Positions 9,791-21,330 of a stretch of 64,000 nucleotides of DNA are shown in pieces. The notes under the pieces are model-generated. The model saw only the letters and a program-made list of their open reading frames with translations, did no database searches and was not told the DNA's origin. This DNA is from Diphasiastrum complanatum (taxonomy: Eukaryota; Streptophyta; Lycopodiopsida; Lycopodiales; Lycopodiaceae), in assembly GCA_029204225.1 (NCBI GenBank), contig CM055100.1:35055645-35119644 (forward strand). The letters are read 5' to 3'. Position 1 is the first letter of the stretch, and each line of letters begins with the position of its first letter. A program made the position numbers and the translations under genes.

Positions 9791-10947
9791 CTCCAGGTTT
9801 TGTTGTGAATGGCAAAGGATCAAAAGTATGCTTACCTTTGAAAAGTCTTTATGGCTTAAAACAAGCTCCAAGGGCTTGGTATGAGAGATTGAACACTTAT
9901 CTTCTTTCTATTGGCTTCAAGATTAGTTCATATGATCTATCATTATATCTTAAACATGTTGGTAATGATATAATCATGTTGCTTATTTATGTTGATGACA
10001 TTCTATTATGTGGAAGCAACATGGATTTACTTGTTGATACCAAGATCTCCTTGGGAAAGGAATTCAAAATGCAAGATCTTGGATTTTTACATCAAGTACT
10101 TGGATTAGAGATTAAGATCTTTAATGACTTAGTTTTCATTTCTCAAGAAAGTTATGTAAGATCTATGCTTAAGAAGTTTAAAATGCAAGATTGTAAAAGC
10201 ATAGATACTCCTACGGAGTCTAATGTTAAAGACACTAAAACTTGTGATGAAGCATCCTTTGAGGACATCACACTTTTTAGAAGTCTAATCGGCTCTTTAA
10301 TATGGCTCATTGTCACTAGGGCTGATCTTAGTTTTAGTGTACATAAGCTTAGTCAAAGCATGCAAAATCCAAAGATCCATGATTGGAAAAAGGGGAAGAG
10401 GATCTTGAGATATATTGTATCTACTCAAGACTATGGACTTTGTTTTAAAAGACAGGACTTAAGCCTTGTTGCCTTTTCAGATTCGGATTTTGCAGGTGAT
10501 AAGGTGGATAGAAAGTCCACAAGTGCTTACACAATATTTTTGGGAGGTAATCTTGTCTGTTGGCAATCTAAGAAGCAAGATACTATCTCCTTATCCTCAT
10601 GTGAAGCCGAGTACAAGGCTTTGACTATCACAACAAAGGAAGTCATTTGGATCAAAAGATTACTAGTGGAGCTCGGGATCATTCAAGAGGAGGAAATACC
10701 TTGCATCAAATGTGATAGCATCTCGGCCCAAAATCTTGCAAGTAATCCAATCTTCCATGCAAGAAGTAAACACATAGAGGTAGCACACCACTATGTAAGA
10801 GAAAAATTTTTGGATGGTGAGATTCTCCTTGAGCATGTATCAACTTCAAATTGTTATGCAGGTTTACTCACCAAGCCTCTAGCTAAGAAGGACTTTGAAA
10901 GACAGAGATCAAATCTTGGCTTGATCTCCAAGTCCTTAGTATTGTAA
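9791..10947 (+). pseudogene. Copia B reverse transcriptase 3' part and RNase H
   Basis: This is the continuation of the reverse transcriptase cut at 6494. It carries LKSLYGLKQAPRAWY, then the catalytic YVDDILL (about 9990), GLEI, QESYVRSMLKKF, YRSLIGSLIWL-like LFRSLIGSLIWL, then RNase H with AFSDSDFAGD, STSAY, ISLSSCEAEYKAL and RSKHIEVAHHYVREK. It ends with LLTKPLAKKDFERQR. The frame is uninterrupted from the CACTA junction to its stop at 10945. An upstream open frame reaches into the CACTA terminus (9667 on), but those residues are transposon-derived. Confidence 0.93.
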
Positions 10948-10959
10948 ATATTATTTTTA

Positions 10960-10972
10960 TTTTAAGGAAGAG
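10960..10972 (+). other. Copia B polypurine tract region
   Basis: TTTTAAGGAAGAG lies immediately before the TG of the 3' LTR, the position of the plus-strand primer. Confidence 0.7.
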
Positions 10973-11517
10973 TGTCAAAATATTTTAAAATTAAAAAATA
11001 TTAAACTTAGAGACTCAAGTTGTGGAGTTTGTCCAAACTTGAGATAGACTAGTCTAGTAACTTTCCAATTAGAGTCAAGTTAGATTTTAGTCTTCATAGT
11101 GATGTGTAGGTCTATAACCTATCAAGAAGCATTTGAGGCTACTCTTGTAGGTCAAAGGATTCTCAAAAAGAGAGATTCTCAAGTCTTATCCATTTCTCTT
11201 TTTGTCATCTAGTAGAGAGGTAGAGGCAATGTGGCATCTAGGTTTTTCTCTCTCTCCACGAGTTCTAGAAGGCCTCTTGTATTATAAATAAGGTGGTTTT
11301 GTACCTCAAGAACTACTTCTTCAAGTAAAGCTTCCATTTGATCCATTTGAGGTGTAATGATAGTTAGATTGTGATGAATGCTCTTGCCTTCATGCTAATT
11401 AGCTTGCCAATGTTTATCATCTCATTGTTTTTGGAATAGAAGCTAGTTTAATGTGCAATCATTCATTCTCTTGATCCTTTGTACTTGCAGCTGGTTCACA
11501 CTTGTGAAAAGTTCTCA
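10973..11517 (+). repeat. Copia B 3' LTR
   Basis: It begins TGTCAAAATATT and ends GTTCTCA, near-identical to 2375-2919. The CTCTG duplication follows at 11518-11522. The host Copia A gag resumes immediately after. Confidence 0.93.
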
Positions 11518-12113
11518 CTCTGACTGCAAGAGCTTGATCAAATCTCCTGTTGTGATGAATCAAGTTCTCTTGATGTTGTTCTTTCTGCAAAAGCAATCCA
11601 CCTAACCTTTCATAGGTTGGAAGATTCTCCCGTGTGGAACATCTGATGTGACTCACTCAAATTGTTCAACGTCAATTGCACGATTTCAAGATCTTGAACT
11701 CGCTCTCCAGTGACAACTAATTGATCACGGATCTCCTTTGCCTTCAATAAGTGATCGACAATGGTTGCACCATCATTCATTCGTAATGTGTGTAGCTTCG
11801 TCTTTAGAAATAGCACTCGAGATGTGTTTGTGGTTTCAAATGCCTTCAATGTATCCCAAGATTCTTTCGGTCCTTCTGAATCCGAAATGTAGGAAATAAT
11901 TGCATCTATAACTAATAAGTTGATGACATTTTGTGCTTTCCATTTTCTCTTGTCAGATGCCCATTGATCTTTTTCAATTGACGGCCTTGTCTCTTCACCT
12001 ATCACGATCTCCCATAGCTCCTTTTCCACCAAATGTTCTTCAGTTTGAATTTCCAAATTGCGTAGTTGTCGGCTCCTTCCAATTCGCTTGACTCGTTCGC
12101 TTAGAGTTGCCAT
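11518..12113 (-). pseudogene. Copia A gag N-terminal part (split by Copia B)
   Basis: The minus-strand frame starts at the ATG at 12113. It carries a typical Copia gag: ELWEIVIGEE, AQNVINLLVIDAI, ESWDTLKAFETTNTSRVLFL and VDHLLKAKEIRDQL, then LTLNNLSESHQMF. One frame change occurs near 11640. The following part (HHNRRFDQALAVR) leads up to the Copia B insertion, beyond which the N/G-rich and zinc-knuckle part continues at 2369. A chain start at 12113 fits the expected distance from the LTR and primer site. Confidence 0.85.
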
Positions 12114-12836
12114 TACTACGTAGATGAGTCTGGATGCAAAAATGACTCAATCTGAGCACAAAACTTGTCTCCAAATTTATCACACCACATAACCGTTGTA
12201 CACCTGATATCGATTCAGCGCACACAGGTACGACTCCTAGTCCTTGACTTGGCTATTTGCGCATTGATTCGATATGTACGGACATATGCGATATTGATTT
12301 GATGACCTCTCAGGATCTTTTTGGGAATTCGGGTGTTGAACCGATATTAGTATAGATCAAGATGAAAACTAGAGGGAATTTTGAGAGGAAATATTCTAGA
12401 TTCTCCACTTCAAAGTGTGCGATCGTTCAGAAAAACAAAGATCAGTAATGTGAAAAGTAAGCCTCTTAACTCTAAATGGCAGTACTAGACAATGTCTAGT
12501 GTGATTTGCAGTTTCCCAAACAAACAACTGAGAGATTTCTTGGCAAAGCTTTCTCACAAATGGCACTTTTCACAAAACCTAGGAAGTATAGTAAAAATAT
12601 TCCCACTCAACAGATTTTTAATCTATCTGATGCTACCTTGGCCTTTCTGATGCCTCCAAGACTGTCTTCATTCCCCACTAATGATTCTGAGCTCCAAAAC
12701 CCGCAAAATACACCAAGGTAGAATTTCTTTCAGCTTTTTGCCTCTCCAAGCTTTCACCTCCTATGAAGGACTTTCTCACTTCATTGTGGAGCCTGTGACA
12801 AGCTATATTCACTGATCAAGCACACAGGACTATCAG
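12114..12836 (-). other. Copia A leader
   Basis: This 720-bp stretch separates the Copia A gag start from its primer-binding site. The plus-strand frame at 12506-12721 has no recognisable motif and is likely chance. Confidence 0.5.
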
Positions 12837-12848
12837 GATCTGATACCA
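12837..12848 (-). other. Copia A primer-binding site
   Basis: On the minus strand TGGTATCAGATC follows the end of the LTR, close to the usual initiator-methionine tRNA site (TGGTATCAGAGC) with one change near the end. Confidence 0.8.
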
Positions 12849-13080
12849 TGACAATAATCAAATAAGCAATATCAATCATTCACCATAAGCAATCACCACA
12901 AGGAGGAAGAAGAACACACACCATCCAAACATGCTCACTGAATGTAAAGTGTACAATAAACCCTGATACAGAGAGAGAAACCTAGGAGTTGAGCCTACAT
13001 CTAATTATAGCTGGTAATAGTTGTCAACAGTAAAGTACATCGTAAACAGTAACAATGAAGTTTATCATTGATTTCTAACA
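12849..13080 (-). repeat. Copia A 5' LTR
   Basis: The 232-bp segment has TG at 12849 and CA at 13080. On the minus strand it ends with GTCA right before the primer-binding site. Beyond it, a different plus-strand Copia reading frame starts at once, so this marks the element edge. The partner LTR must lie left of the window or be lost, so I could not confirm it by comparison. Confidence 0.7.
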
Positions 13081-13084
13081 ATAT

Positions 13085-14400
13085 TGTCAACCCTCCTCCA
13101 TATGCGAAGATCATCGACACCAAGTGGATCTTCAAGTTGAAGCTTAACCCAAATGGATCTATATCCAGATGGAAAGATTGACTAGTGGTGAAAGCCTATG
13201 AGCAAATTTATGGAATAGATTACACTGAAGCCTTCAGTCTAGTGGTAAGACATGAATATATTTGAACATTACTGGCTATCGCAACTGTAAAAGATCTGGA
13301 CATTCATCAGATGGAAGTTCAGACAACATTCCTCAATGAATACATCCAAGAGGACATCTATATCTATCAACCATAAGGCTGCATCTTTCAAGGCCAAGAG
13401 TACAAGGTCTGCATGCTACAAAAATCCCTCTACGGGTTTATAAGGCAAGCTCTTTGAGCTTGGTTTGATAGAATCAATCGATTATTGTTGCAATATCAAT
13501 TTACTTTCAGTTCTATAGATTAGAATGTGTATCTTCGGTACAAAGGCTCTAGCTATGTTATAATAGCTCTATATGCTAGTGATTCATTAATCATCAACAA
13601 TTCAAATTAGCTATTGCATGAGATGAAAGCTCTACTTTCAAAGGAATTTGAAATGACTGATTTGGGCCCAGGACACTGCCTACGACATGGAGGTCACAAG
13701 AGACAAAACAAGGAGAAGGATTATTATAAGCCAACAAAGGTATTGAACCAATGTACTCCACATGTATGGCATGAAAGATTGCAAGTCGATAGACTCGCCT
13801 ATGGATCCAGGATTCAAACTATCGAAGGACATGTGCTCGAAGACTGAGCAAGAAAATTAGGAGATGTGCAAATACCCCTATCATTGGTTTGATCATGTAT
13901 GCATGATTTGCACATGACTGAGATATATACAAGCCACAAAACACTATGCTTTGTGTTATGATGGAAACTTAGATGATGCAGTAATCTTGAAAGCCTATTT
14001 TGACTCGGATAAGGCTGGAGATACCAGAAAATCCACCTCTGGCTACCTATGCTTTCTTGCGGGAGGACCCATTCCATGGAACAATCGAAAGCATAATGTA
14101 TTTCTTTGTCCTCTACTAAGCTACCTCTGCAGTAAAGGATATTATCTAGCTCAGAAGATTAATCTAGAATCTAAAATTTCAACATATCAGACAAACTATA
14201 CTCCATTGTGACAATCAGAGCTACGTAGCTCTTTCTATGAGCCCACTAACTCACTCTAGAACTAAACATATCGAAGTTCAATTTCATATTCTGAGAGATA
14301 AGGTTTAGAATAAGGACGTTGAAGTTATTGTCATACTGATAGTACTACTTGTTGGCTGATAGTATGACAAAACCATTGTCTAAAGAAAAACATGCTACCT
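13085..14400 (+). pseudogene. Copia C reverse transcriptase and RNase H (heavily decayed)
   Basis: Motifs appear in correct order but with many stops and shifts: AKIIDTKWIFKLKLNPNGS, YGIDYTEAFS, DIHQMEVQTTFLNEYIQEDIY, LQKSLYGF, MKALLSKEFEMTDLG (about 13622) and then the RNase H segment AYFDSDKAGDTRKSTSGYLCFLAGG-like sequence (13981-14070). SRTKHIEVQ-like text lies at about 14250. The catalytic YVDD box has become YASD. Copia A is inserted directly against, or into, its 5' side. The same family reappears in inverse orientation at 16649-17120. Confidence 0.85.
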
Positions 14401-14454
14401 TAGTTAGTTTGTTAAATTTTTATTTAGGTTCCTAGCAATAAGCTTATGGGCGAG

Positions 14455-15506
14455 TGTTTGAGTTTAATCTTACTCCTACTCACCTGATTATGTTTTCTGA
14501 GTACTCTTGTACATTGTAAATACTCACTGTCTACAACAGTATGCATAAACAAACTATTATTCAAGATAGTCTATAGTTGTACATGTATGTTTGAATAGTC
14601 TGCATATATATACGAATATTTGAAGTAGAGCAATAAATTGACTCTGACACTATCGACACTATTGGTATTATCATGACTATCGACAGTCAACATTGTCAAC
14701 TATCTAGTATCGACACTGTCGAAGTATTGACATTGTCAAGTGCTTCCTTTGCCGAATCCAAATAGACTATGTCACCGTTCTTATATGCCACTATTTACAG
14801 TAACTACTCATTGTCATGCTCATCACTCACAGTTTAGTTTACACTCTTCTTGTAAATATTTACATCATGCATGAACACATGTTCACAAGAACGAGTTAGA
14901 CGATAGACTCTGTCACCTTGTATATATATACAATAGATCAAAATAAGACATTGACATTGAAATTGATTGTCAAATTATTATCAAAATTAGAATATGAAGT
15001 CAATTATATCAGACTATCCGAGTCCTTAGAACTTGATATTTGAGAGAGTGAGAGTAATTCGAGATGATAGACAGATTGTTCTACCTGTCAGTCGTTTAAA
15101 CCAATTGTCTAAGCTAAGTAGGATCATAGCGCTTAGCACACCACTACTCTGAACCATTTTTAAACACAACATTCCTATTTGTGATTTACAGATTCTCTTT
15201 GCATTCACATGCTCTCTCATTCCTTTCTCTCATTGTTTGATGCTATCGTTCCATTGAATAAACATAGAATATTTGTCGAAGGCTGCATGGCTATCATAGA
15301 CGCCTGTTTATTCGCACTCTTCATGGTTGTCTTCAACACCTACCTAGACATTCTGACAAGTTAAATAGATATTCTAAGCCATTGTTTGAATCTTGATAGT
15401 TTGATTCGATCCTTATAGTTTTTCATTGTCTTTTGTTTTGTTTGGAAAGACAAGTTTGGGCTCACTTTCGTTGCCTTGTCATACTATGTCACACCTTTCC
15501 CTAGCA
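14455..15506 (+). repeat. Probable Copia C LTR
   Basis: It starts TGTTTGAGTTTAATC after a purine-containing tract following RNase H, and ends AGCA shortly before a primer-binding-like TGATATCAAAGC at 15511. Inside are many short copies of an ATCGACACTGTCGA-like word (14650-14740) and TATATATATA near 14920. No second full copy was identified in the window, so the ends are provisional. It has coding remains on both sides, as in a tandem array or recombined element. Confidence 0.5.
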
Positions 15507-15510
15507 AGAG

Positions 15511-16600
15511 TGATATCAAAGCGGGTTCAAATTATCTATTTGACTCATGATTATCATTATTATTTGGATCATTCTTTAATCATGGAAGTTTCAACCTCAA
15601 AAAGGGCAGTTCAACTGTTCGAGCTTCGAGCTTCGAGCTTCCAACATCAAGCCCATAAGATTTACACCAAGAAGAGATATAAACGAAGCTCCAATAAATT
15701 ACCCTTTTGCTACAAAATAGTCCTTCAAAGCTATTACATAGAAACTCAGCCTCCACACTTGGGACGTTCATGGATCTCTATGGCCCCAAGAACTCATGCA
15801 TTTTGATCCACTAATCAATATGCCTAACAACGTTTTTCTCTAATTTCTTTCATTTTTATAAATATTGTCCATCAAAAAGATAAAAAATCATCATGAGGAG
15901 TTTCAACAAGGCTGGACAAATGTGCGAACAAATGTGTAGCTCCATAATTTACAAAACAATTATGGCAACAATTCATGACCTTTACAAATGATAAGGATCA
16001 TGCAATATATTAGACAATGCCTACAATTATGACTATTGAATCATATATGAGCTGCGAAAATCAATGATTAAAAATAAGCAAGTGAAGAATTATGTAGCAA
16101 AACATCTAGATGTATTCAATGGCTCTATGTTTGAAGCTAAACACTTCTTCAATAACTCATACACATGTAGCCTATAAGCCTATTGAAGACTATACAAAAC
16201 TTCTTGAAGAATGTGATAAGAGCTGTTGATCAAATCCATTTCAAACCATTTTAAAAACTTACAATGATGCACTATAATGTTTATGTAGTTTGCACAGTGA
16301 AGGTACCATGCCAAGTGTATCAAGAGAGTCACTTTATAGAATTCTTGCTGGCTGCTAGACCACTAAATTATTATGGTGCTGCCAAAGGTAGCTGCTACTA
16401 TGCAATAAGTTGATTTTATGATGCTACCTTCTGTTGATTTGCAAAGATTGATCCTCAGAGGAATAGTAATTGTCTCTACATTGGCAAAAGCCTCAGATCT
16501 ACCTTCACCTATGCTCCAAACAACAACAAGCCAATAATGACCAATGTCATAATATACTTACAATAAAATTCAATAAAATGTAGTATAATAAGTACCAATC
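15511..16600 (+). other. Leader and gag-like remains downstream of the LTR
   Basis: After TGATATCAAAGCGGGTTC (primer-binding-like, 15511 on) comes AT-rich sequence with short open frames such as 15582-15806. Words in several frames (ESLYRILAGC, PIEDYTKLLEE-like) could be decayed gag, but no domain can be confirmed. GAGCTTC repeats three times in a row near 15618-15640. Confidence 0.3.
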
Positions 16601-16648
16601 CCCATGAAGAGAGCACAAGGGTATCATATTTTGTCATTATTGATGATA

Positions 16649-17120
16649 TTAACAATTTATCAAGGATGTACAATGAAATGGTGAGTAAGGACCGGTATCA
16701 AAGGATGTTTTAGCATTGAGATAGCCAGTGCCACCATTTGTTATAATGATCCTTCTGCTTGTTCTATCTCTTGTGATCTCCATGCCGAGTAGGCAATGTA
16801 CTGGGCCTGAATCAGTCATTTCAAATTCCTTCGAAAGTAGAGCTTTCATCTTATGCAATAGCTAATTTGAATTACTGATGATTAATGAATCATCGACATA
16901 TACTGCTATTATAACATAGCTAGAGCCTCTGTATCGTAGACACACATTTGAATCTGTAGAACTGGAAGTATCGATGCTAGAACAAGAATAGATTGATTCT
17001 ATCGAACCAGGCTCGAGGAGCTTGCTTTAACCCATATAAGGCTTTCTACGGCTTGCAGAACTTGTACTCTTGGCCTTGAAGTACGTAGCCTTTTGATTGA
17101 TAGATATAGATGTCTTCTTG
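16649..17120 (-). pseudogene. Copia C-family reverse transcriptase fragment, inverted
   Basis: The minus strand reads MKALLSKEFEMTDSGPVHCLLGMEITRD, matching the plus-strand copy at 13617, preceded by a YVDDSLII-like box (about 16880-16910) and KPYMG-like and FQGQEYK-like text at 17030-17090. It is the same region of the same family as Copia C, in opposite orientation, about 3 kb away. Both ends are truncated. Confidence 0.8.
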
Positions 17121-17129
17121 TAAGGCCAA

Positions 17130-18525
17130 GTGAAGATCTACCTAGATCCTGTTGCATGCAACCAAAAGGACACCTATGGAGCCAAGCCACCCAACCAAGA
17201 GAAAATGGATAGTCAAATCCCTAACTGCTTCGCCCTCAAGCCATGGTGACTGAATGCAAGAGAGGAGAGGATCCTGGCTCTTGGAAACAAGAAATTAGAA
17301 TGAGGAGTAGGATGAGTTTCTACAAGATATATAGGCCCCAAAAGTTGAGGTGTATTTCCTATAGAATCCCCTATTCCAAGCCAAAATCATTTGATCTCCT
17401 ATTCTTTTACCAAAATTAGTCAATCACCATGGATAGCTCCATAGGTCCAATTAGAGCACCTGGGTCCTCTCAAGGTTATTAAATACATTTTGGGCCTAGT
17501 CTGGAATGGCATGGCATAACTGATAATCTCGTACATTAGAGTATTAGATATCCAAATCTAGGATTATGTCGAATCCTATATACAAGACATGGACATACCA
17601 TTCTTTCCCCTTAAACAAGTTATGTTCCTAGAACGGGCAAGAAGTTCAGTAAACAAACCTTTAACTTTCACACTTACCCAGAAAATCATTACCCTTAGTC
17701 ATACTTCAAATATCAGATAAGTACTTAGAGATGGAACAATTTTCCAATTGTTTATCTCTGCTCTGAAGTACAATTTCTGCTTTTACAAGTACAATAAGCG
17801 ATAAATTTTCCTAGTAGGTATGATTCTCTTCAAACTAGTGATGTCACCTCCCTGTAATTCATTTTACATGAACCACTGGGTGAAATATCACCTTACATTG
17901 GAGGTCAATGTTCAAAAATTAAAGAAACAAACAATTATAGTTCTGAGACTATCCACAATTTCTTGTAGGCCTATCATAAACGCTTCTTGGTCCAAATACA
18001 CTTAGAATACAAAAAAACTAAGGTATAATAGTTCATCCTACTAGAATCTCTAGGAGATCCATCAAGATAAAAATGACTTTAACTCAATTATGAGTGCTCT
18101 GGATACTCTCTTGAGTTAACTGCTTTATTCCTAGCATCTCATGCAAGAAAATAGCAACCATTCAATCTTGATAGATCTCATGTCTCCTAGTTAACCGGAT
18201 ATCTAGGCTGAAAACTGTACACAAGCATCTGTAGACCATAATCTGTAGTAGAGCTTCATCCACTAAATTAGGCGAACTCTCCACAAGTAAAAATAATTTA
18301 CTTAATGAAAATGCATGTGAGACACATATGTTCTTAATTAACATTCCTCACATTGTACCTTACTTCCATTTTGCACTTTCACTAATTTAGTGAATGCTTC
18401 TTTACGAGAGCAAAGAAATTTAGATTTTCAACAAACTATCCTAAATTCTTGACTCATTTAATAGATCACAAATTACTCACCATGTATAAAAATCATCACA
18501 TTTTCTTATAATTTTTTTATAGTAG
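17130..18525. repeat. Diverged 1.4-kb duplication, copy 1
   Basis: Landmarks recur in the same order about 1.43 kb further on: GGAGCCAAGCCACCCAA (about 17178 versus GGAGCCAAACCACCCAA at 18599), GGTCCTCTCAAGGT.ATTA (17463 versus 18892), AATCTCGTACAT versus AATCTCGAATAC, and ATGGACATAC (17589 versus 19012). No coding content is recognisable. A retrotransposon non-coding region or a pair of LTRs is possible. Confidence 0.6.
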
Positions 18526-18539
18526 TTAATTGTAAATGT

Positions 18540-19800
18540 GAAGACCACCAGGAAATCTACCAAGATGTAGACAAGATTAACACACAAAGAGACTAGTGGG
18601 AGCCAAACCACCCAAGCAACTGAGATGGATCCGAACACCTCACCCCTAGGCCATGAAAAGTTAATACCTATAGAGAGAAGGGAAGCTAGCAACCAAGCCA
18701 AAACTTTGAATGGAGGAGGGCATGTCCCTACCTGCATAAATAGGGGTAGGAAGCTTGTGCATGCACCCATGCAACCTCCGGCCATGCAGTCCATCTAAAC
18801 ATAGGTCACATATCCCATGCTATCCTCATGCATATAACTGTCACACGCCATGCACTACTCCACACGTCTCAATAGGAGTGTCTAGGTCCTCTCAAGGTCA
18901 TTAGTCACAAACTGGCCTTGACATGGAATTAAACAGAGACGTAACCAACAATCTCGAATACTCGAGGGCCAATCCACTATATGAGGACTATTCCAAATCC
19001 TTACCTAAATATGGACATACAACTATCTTGAAATGACTCTGATTTCAATCTTTAACCACACAAGTAGTAATTCACATGCTGATAATAGCCCATCAAAAAA
19101 GAGTAATTTTCACATTGGAAGGATCATATGGATTTTATCCGAGGTCTAGCATCCGAGAAATTTGAAAGAAGAAAGGATTCTTTAGAAAGTGTGAAATAGC
19201 TTTAAGGGTTTCTGATTTGTAAATTATGAGCTATTATTAGGAATCCAGATCTATATCTCATTATTTATTCAAATATCTTGAAACAGTTAAGCAATGGATT
19301 TACCAATTAGTATTACCATCATTGTAATTACTAACCACTAGTCTACAGATCACTCTCGCACAAAAAATTCCTTTGGAATCATGGATGTCCCATACATCAA
19401 CTCTCCCTCCAAGAAAGATCCCTGCTTCTAGATCTGATCACCAGAAAATCAAAAAGCTTAACTAGCTATCCCATATTCAAATATAGAATCCGATCTTCAA
19501 CCAATTCCCAAAAATACTTCAAACCAATCAAATTCTCTCATGTTCCTTAAGTAATTCACTATAGATAAAAATATCATCTAAGAATACCACTAGGCATCGA
19601 CCCAGTTATGGATGAGAAATATCGTTCATATATTTTTGAAATAACCCAAGTGTATTCATAAAAAACAAAAGGAACCATTTAGAATTCAAAACAACTGAAG
19701 TAATACACCAATAGATGTCCAATATCTATAATAGAATCGATACGAGAAATTCCATTCCTACCAAAAGAGCTCTGATACCACTATAAGGATCACCAAGTAA
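18540..19800. repeat. Diverged 1.4-kb duplication, copy 2
   Basis: This copy shares the landmarks listed for 17130-18525. At its right end AAGTAAAGATCTACCTAGTTCC (19797 on) resembles AAGTGAAGATCTACCTAGATCC at 17130, so a third copy of the motif closes the unit. A minus-strand TGGTATCAGAGC primer-site sequence (19766-19777) lies just before it, which supports an LTR element in minus orientation. Confidence 0.55.
19766..19777 (-). other. Primer-binding-site-like sequence
   Basis: GCTCTGATACCA on the plus strand is the complement of TGGTATCAGAGC. It implies a minus-strand LTR immediately to the right (from 19778), but the expected TG...CA border is not clear. Confidence 0.5.
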
Positions 19801-19934
19801 AGATCTACCTAGTTCCTATTGCATGCAACCATGGCATAAAAGACTTGCACACCATGTGCTACCATTTTCTAGGACCATAAGTAGAAGAAACTCACAAAAC
19901 TCGCAAAAAATTTACTCGTAGAATGTCAAAATGT

Positions 19935-20012
19935 TTGTGATCTATGTGCAATCAAAAAGTTTTAGGAGATCAATAACACACTTTGTGGCACTTCCACACA
20001 TGTGAAATTCCA
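19935..20012 (+). repeat. LTR-end fragment, plus orientation (inverted partner at 20737-20815)
   Basis: AGGAGATCAATAACACACTTTGTG occurs here and as its complement at 20752-20778, with GTGAAATTCCACA versus GTGTGAAATTCAACA at the ends. Two LTR ends therefore face each other about 720 bp apart. The intervening segment (20015-20715) shows no gene. Confidence 0.6.
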
Positions 20013-20724
20013 CAAAATTATGTCCGAAATTGCTTGTATTTCAAAGCACGCTTAAAACTATAATATTAATCACTTTAAAACAAATAAACACTTGCAACTT
20101 GGTGAGAGACCTATCTCACTAGCTCTACCAATCTCTCTCAAACTAGATCAAACTCTCATCCCAAGATGGAGCAAGGACAAAGTTTGGGTCAACTTGACTC
20201 AAGTACACAAAAGCACTCAAAAACATTCATAAATGACTCAAATACAATTGGATTGCATGAAACTATGTGGCTATGACCTCAAAAAAACTGTCTAGTTCTC
20301 AAATAGACAAGATTGGCAATTTTTTGGATAAAAAAAACAAGATATGGATTAAACTAAAAGTGTCCATATAGTTCTAGCTGCCCTATCTACCCTCATTCAA
20401 AAGGCTATAACTTTTGCTTGGCACAACCAATCGTTTTGAAACAAATTGCATCGAATACTAGACTTTTCTACTTTTCTAACAAGCTATCTAGCATAGATTT
20501 TGGATCTAACTTGGAGGAGAATCAGACCATCAAAGTTAGTTGTACCTCACATGTGTCTAAGCATTGAATTCTGTACAATACCAGATCAGGTCCATTCATA
20601 ATGATTATGACCCTTCTTGATCCTAAAATCACAAAGATAGACAAGGAGATGCATCTACACTCAAATTTTTTATTTCAAGGCAAATTTTCACATCAAATTT
20701 GACATATGCATGGATATCTTAGGT

Positions 20725-20736
20725 AGGCTCTGATAC
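20725..20736 (-). other. Primer-binding site of a minus-strand Copia remnant
   Basis: GCTCTGATACCA on the plus strand is the complement of TGGTATCAGAGC. The adjoining sequence to the right reads, on the minus strand, an LTR end with ...GAAATTCAACA. Confidence 0.7.
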
Positions 20737-21330
20737 CATGTTGAATTTCACACACAAAGTGTGTTATTGATCTCCTAAGACTTTGTGATTGCACATAGGT
20801 CACACATAGATTGAAAACCAAGATTTGTTCCATAAATCTAAGGCAAGAGCACATCAGTACATGCATAAATTAACCATACAAGTACTTTCACATGTGTGGA
20901 GACTTGTACTACAGCAAACTAAGTATGAAAATGCCCTCCTTTCGGGTAGAGAGAGAATTCAATCAAGAAAACTCATGTAGGAAGAGAAAACCAATTTGAC
21001 TCAGAATAGTGTAGAAATCTCATAACTGCAAAAACTTAAGATATAAAGAGGTTGATCTCCTACATGTAGCTACTCGAGGTAGAGGGGAGTGTAAGATAAT
21101 TGGACCCCTTCTTTCCCTCCTCAAAAGCCTATTGGTTGAGTGACATATGGGGCCATAATCTTGATTGGACCATTTTGAGAGATTCTAGCTAGCTCTCATG
21201 ACAACACATGGGGATATGTCACTCACCAAATCTAATTATGACAAATGTAAGTAGCCTAACCTAACTCGAGCTACATCACTTTTGACTTTTGAACTAATTA
21301 TGACTTGACATGTGTGTAAAACGCAAAATC
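20737..21330 (-). repeat. Probable 5' LTR of a minus-strand Copia remnant
   Basis: It begins TGTTGAATTTCACACAC next to the primer site. The outer end is uncertain (placed near the ACATGTGTGTAAAA sequence at 21310). No second complete copy is seen, although part is present inverted at 19935-20012. Confidence 0.45.

Larger units (their letters stand above)
2375..11517 (+). mobile_element. Copia B LTR retrotransposon, carrying a nested CACTA insertion
   Basis: This element is bounded by two near-identical LTRs of about 545 bp, has a primer-binding site right after the 5' LTR, and shows gag, protease, integrase, reverse transcriptase and RNase H in the Ty1/Copia order. Without the 3297-bp CACTA insert it would be about 5.85 kb, a normal Copia length. 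By eye the LTRs differ at roughly a dozen positions, so insertion was fairly recent compared with the surrounding elements. The coding part already has frameshifts, so it is not autonomous now. It is inserted in the gag of minus-strand Copia A. Confidence 0.95.

Noticed and set aside
9362-9871. Open frames on both strands in the right part of the CACTA element
   Set aside because: Same repeat artefact as on the left side.
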